Shown here in pieces: positions 63,201 to 64,000 of a stretch of DNA of 64,000 nt. A program made the position numbers and the translations under genes. Source of the stretch: Rhizobium hidalgonense (GTDB lineage: Bacteria > Pseudomonadota > Alphaproteobacteria > Rhizobiales > Rhizobiaceae); NCBI RefSeq assembly GCF_002914525.1, contig NZ_LODW01000127.1, forward strand, positions 62,001 through 126,000. The letters are read 5' to 3'. Numbering within the stretch: position 1 is the first letter of the stretch; every line of letters begins with the position of its first letter. The notes under the pieces are model-generated. The model searched no databases, was not told where the DNA came from, and saw nothing but the letters and a program-made list of their open reading frames with translations.

Positions 63201-63404
63201 CGCGTCGCACTCGGCTGGGTAATCGTCGGCGGTCTCGGCTTCGCGACGCTGGTGACGCTGTTCATCACGCCGGTCGCCTATCTGCTGCTTGCCCGCTTCG
63301 GCAAGCCGCACGCCCATGAGGAAGCCCGGCTGCACGAAGAGATGGCGGTCGCCACGCGGCCACGGGCCGTGCCCGACGAGGAGCAGTTGCAGGCCGCCGA
63401 ATAG
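60249..63404 (+). CDS. RND-family multidrug efflux pump, inner-membrane subunit
   Basis: This 1051-residue AcrB/MdtB-type protein has twelve membrane helices and two large periplasmic loops. R-R-P-I-L-A-L-V near 22-29 is the N-terminal signature. G-L-V-V-D-D-A-I-V-V-L-E-N in helix 4 carries the proton-relay Asp pair. F-R-E-F-G-F near 471 and G-V-M-A-K-N-G-I-L near 921 with the late Lys are also conserved. Overlap with the adaptor gene (ATGA) couples them. No outer-membrane factor gene is adjacent in this window, so a TolC-like channel is probably supplied from elsewhere. Substrates are unknown. Confidence 0.95.
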   Translation: MSVTEIHQDRASGKQSFTALFVRRPILALVFNTLMVVAGLAAYVGVEVRELPDVDRPVVTVRTTFDGASPQTIDQELTKVIEGAVARVSGLKSISSTSSFGQSRVTLEFSDAIDLAVAANDVRDAIGRITQNLPDEADAPQIVKADSDSSAIMRLAVTSTKLNMDDLTQLVENEVIDRLASVDGVADVEEYGDQEKVFRVDVDQGALASRGLTIGDLTKALDNAALDVPAGSLKSNTQDIVVRATANLQTPADFSNVILQDRVRLGDVATVTLGPRDGETALRSNGKPGIGLGIIRQAQSNTLNISTGIKAAVEQLSKTLPEGTTIAITSDDAVFIQGAIHEVVLALVLAAVIVTAVIYLFLRDWRATLIPAVSMPVALIGTLAAIYMVGFSINILTLLAIVLATGLVVDDAIVVLENIVRRRAEGMGPRAAAVLGTREVFFAVVATTATLAAVFIPLSFLPGQVGGLFREFGFVLAFSVGLSSIVALTLCPMLASRMLTKPMLEDHGALGRFGGALARLYKWALHGCLNAPFVVLLFSVIFAGAAVIAFSTVKSELTPEEDRSMVMMRLTTPQGSSLEYTRDKMQLVEENLQPLVTSGDIRNIFSISGQGGSLNSGFMVLTLAPWGERHRTQAEIVGDINQAAARVPALRGNAISSNSLRIRGAGSGVQMALIGNDHEALTAAAAKLVQALDATGQYDTPRLTNEPSQAQVSVAIDRERASDLGIDITGLSTAIQSLLEGRSVVDVFVDGESYPVLLTSTTRPIDDPTDLENVFLKTGDGKIVPMSVIATMKEGSVAPQLNREQQLASVAITAGLKNGMSLGDAVKQVTELAAPLLPAGSRLLPLAEAATLEENSSGMALTFGFAIVIIFLVLAAQFESVLSSLIIMSTVPLGLACAVFALIITGSSLNIYSQIGLVLLVGVMAKNGILIVEFANQLRDRGEDVRSSIEKACALRLRPVMMTMIATILGGVPLVFAHGAGAEARVALGWVIVGGLGFATLVTLFITPVAYLLLARFGKPHAHEEARLHEEMAVATRPRAVPDEEQLQAAE

Positions 63405-63680
63405 GTCTTTGTCCGAATTGAAACCGCTGCCGGGTCCCCATTCGGCGGCGTTTGTTATGATGTATGAAACCTTGTAAAATAAGATAAATTTCTTCTGAAG
63501 TTTAGCCGTTTGTTAAGCATAAACGGCAATGATCGTGGCCAGCAACCGGCTGGTCTTCTTCGTTTTCCTGAAGGCTGCAACGCGCTGGACTCCCAGCGAC
63601 CCCGGACATGAATGTCCGCGCGGCAACGGTTCATTTCTTGTGCAGTTTGCGTCCTGTTTGCGTTTTGGAGTTTAGTTCCC

Positions 63681-64000
63681 GTGAGTATTTATCAGCGCGT
63701 CTCCGTGGACGCGGCGCTTCATGTGCTGCGCGATATCAACCGGAATATGACGGTCACGCAAAACCACATCACGACCGGCACGCGTGTCGCTAAAGCCGCC
63801 GACAACGGCGCCTATTGGTCGGTCGCCACCACCGCCCGCACCGACAACAAGGCTGTTTCGGCGATCCAGGATGCGCTCGGCATGGCGGCGGCGACGATGG
63901 GCACGGCCTATACCGGCGTCGAGAACGTCATCGACGTTGTCTCCGAGATCAAGGCCAAGCTGGTTGCCGCGACCGAAGACGGCATTGACAAGAACAAGGT
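63681..64000 (+). CDS. Flagellin, N-terminal part (runs off window)
   Basis: The frame from GTG at 63681 is open to the window end (106 codons). After an unusual start (M-S-I-Y-Q-R-V-S-V-D) it reads A-A-L-H-V-L-R-D-I, T-Q-N-H-I-T-T-G-T-R-V, D-N-G-A-Y-W-S-V-A-T-T, D-N-K-A-V, and E-I-K-A-K-L-V-A-A-T-E-D-G, which is the D0/D1 helical core of rhizobial complex flagellins. TTGGAG lies about 11 nt before the GTG. No other flagellar gene is visible here, though the downstream context is cut off. Rhizobia carry several flagellin genes, some outside the main cluster. Confidence 0.85.
   Translation, partial: MSIYQRVSVDAALHVLRDINRNMTVTQNHITTGTRVAKAADNGAYWSVATTARTDNKAVSAIQDALGMAAATMGTAYTGVENVIDVVSEIKAKLVAATEDGIDKNK

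Noticed and set aside
1..64000. CRISPR array, prophage, IS element or tRNA/rRNA gene
   Set aside because: I looked for regularly spaced repeats, transposase or phage structural motifs and tRNA cloverleaf signatures and saw none.

Overview
The window reads as chromosomal DNA of a fast-growing rhizobium (Rhizobiaceae, most like the Rhizobium etli / R. leguminosarum group). The evidence is the high GC content, the gene order of the cell-division cluster, a meso-diaminopimelate-type murein pathway, an FtsZ with a very long linker, a rhizobial-type flagellin at the right edge, an alphaproteobacterial RNase P RNA and a mosaic palindromic repeat of the kind found in rhizobial intergenic regions. The species assignment is inference from protein character, not from a search. 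Almost the whole window is core genome. I see no prophage, IS transposase, CRISPR array, tRNA or rRNA.

Layout. Positions 1-8.4 kb hold envelope-maintenance genes: a beta-lactamase-fold hydrolase cut by the window edge, two SLT lytic transglycosylases, a TerB-DnaJ protein overlapping an AmpD-like amidase, plus a LysE-type exporter, a pyrophosphate-dependent phosphofructokinase and an FAD oxidoreductase. The segment ends with the RNase P RNA gene. Positions 8.5-31 kb are the complete dcw cluster: mraZ, rsmH, ftsL, ftsI, murE, murF, mraY, murD, ftsW, murG, murC, murB, then ddlB, ftsQ, ftsA, ftsZ, followed by lpxC, bamD, recN and ligA up to 36.8 kb. Four MraZ-type operator repeats in exact 10-bp register precede mraZ. 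Between murB and ddlB the cluster is split by a reverse-strand sugar-nucleotide epimerase/reductase gene and an aquaporin Z gene.

Positions 36.8-49.3 kb are a mixed set of single genes and small operons: GNAT acetyltransferase, DEDDh exonuclease, CreA-family protein, lone CheW, Sco1-type copper protein, prmA, a 57-residue protein gene with its own terminator, aminopeptidase P, azlCD, a frameshifted DUF2164 gene, a polytopic GT-C-like protein, nicotinamidase, an EF-hand protein and a small membrane protein. Positions 49.3-64 kb hold a UvrD/PcrA helicase, a VOC-fold protein, the prkA-yeaH-spoVR stress operon with a promoter resembling the alphaproteobacterial general-stress (EcfG/RpoE2) consensus, a class III nucleotide cyclase with a duplicated membrane module, a two-gene RND efflux system without an adjacent outer-membrane channel, and the start of a flagellin gene.

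How the parts fit: the dcw block makes lipid II (MurB-F, MraY, MurG, Ddl) and assembles the divisome (FtsL, I, W, Q, A, Z). lpxC and bamD add outer-membrane synthesis, and recN and ligA are DNA maintenance. The most notable items are the MraZ operator plus a terminator-like leader hairpin, the split dcw cluster, the broken DUF2164 gene, the mosaic repeat upstream of ligA, the PrkA operon with its candidate stress promoter and cyclase neighbour, and the small 57-residue gene. I did not find a clearly new multi-gene system.
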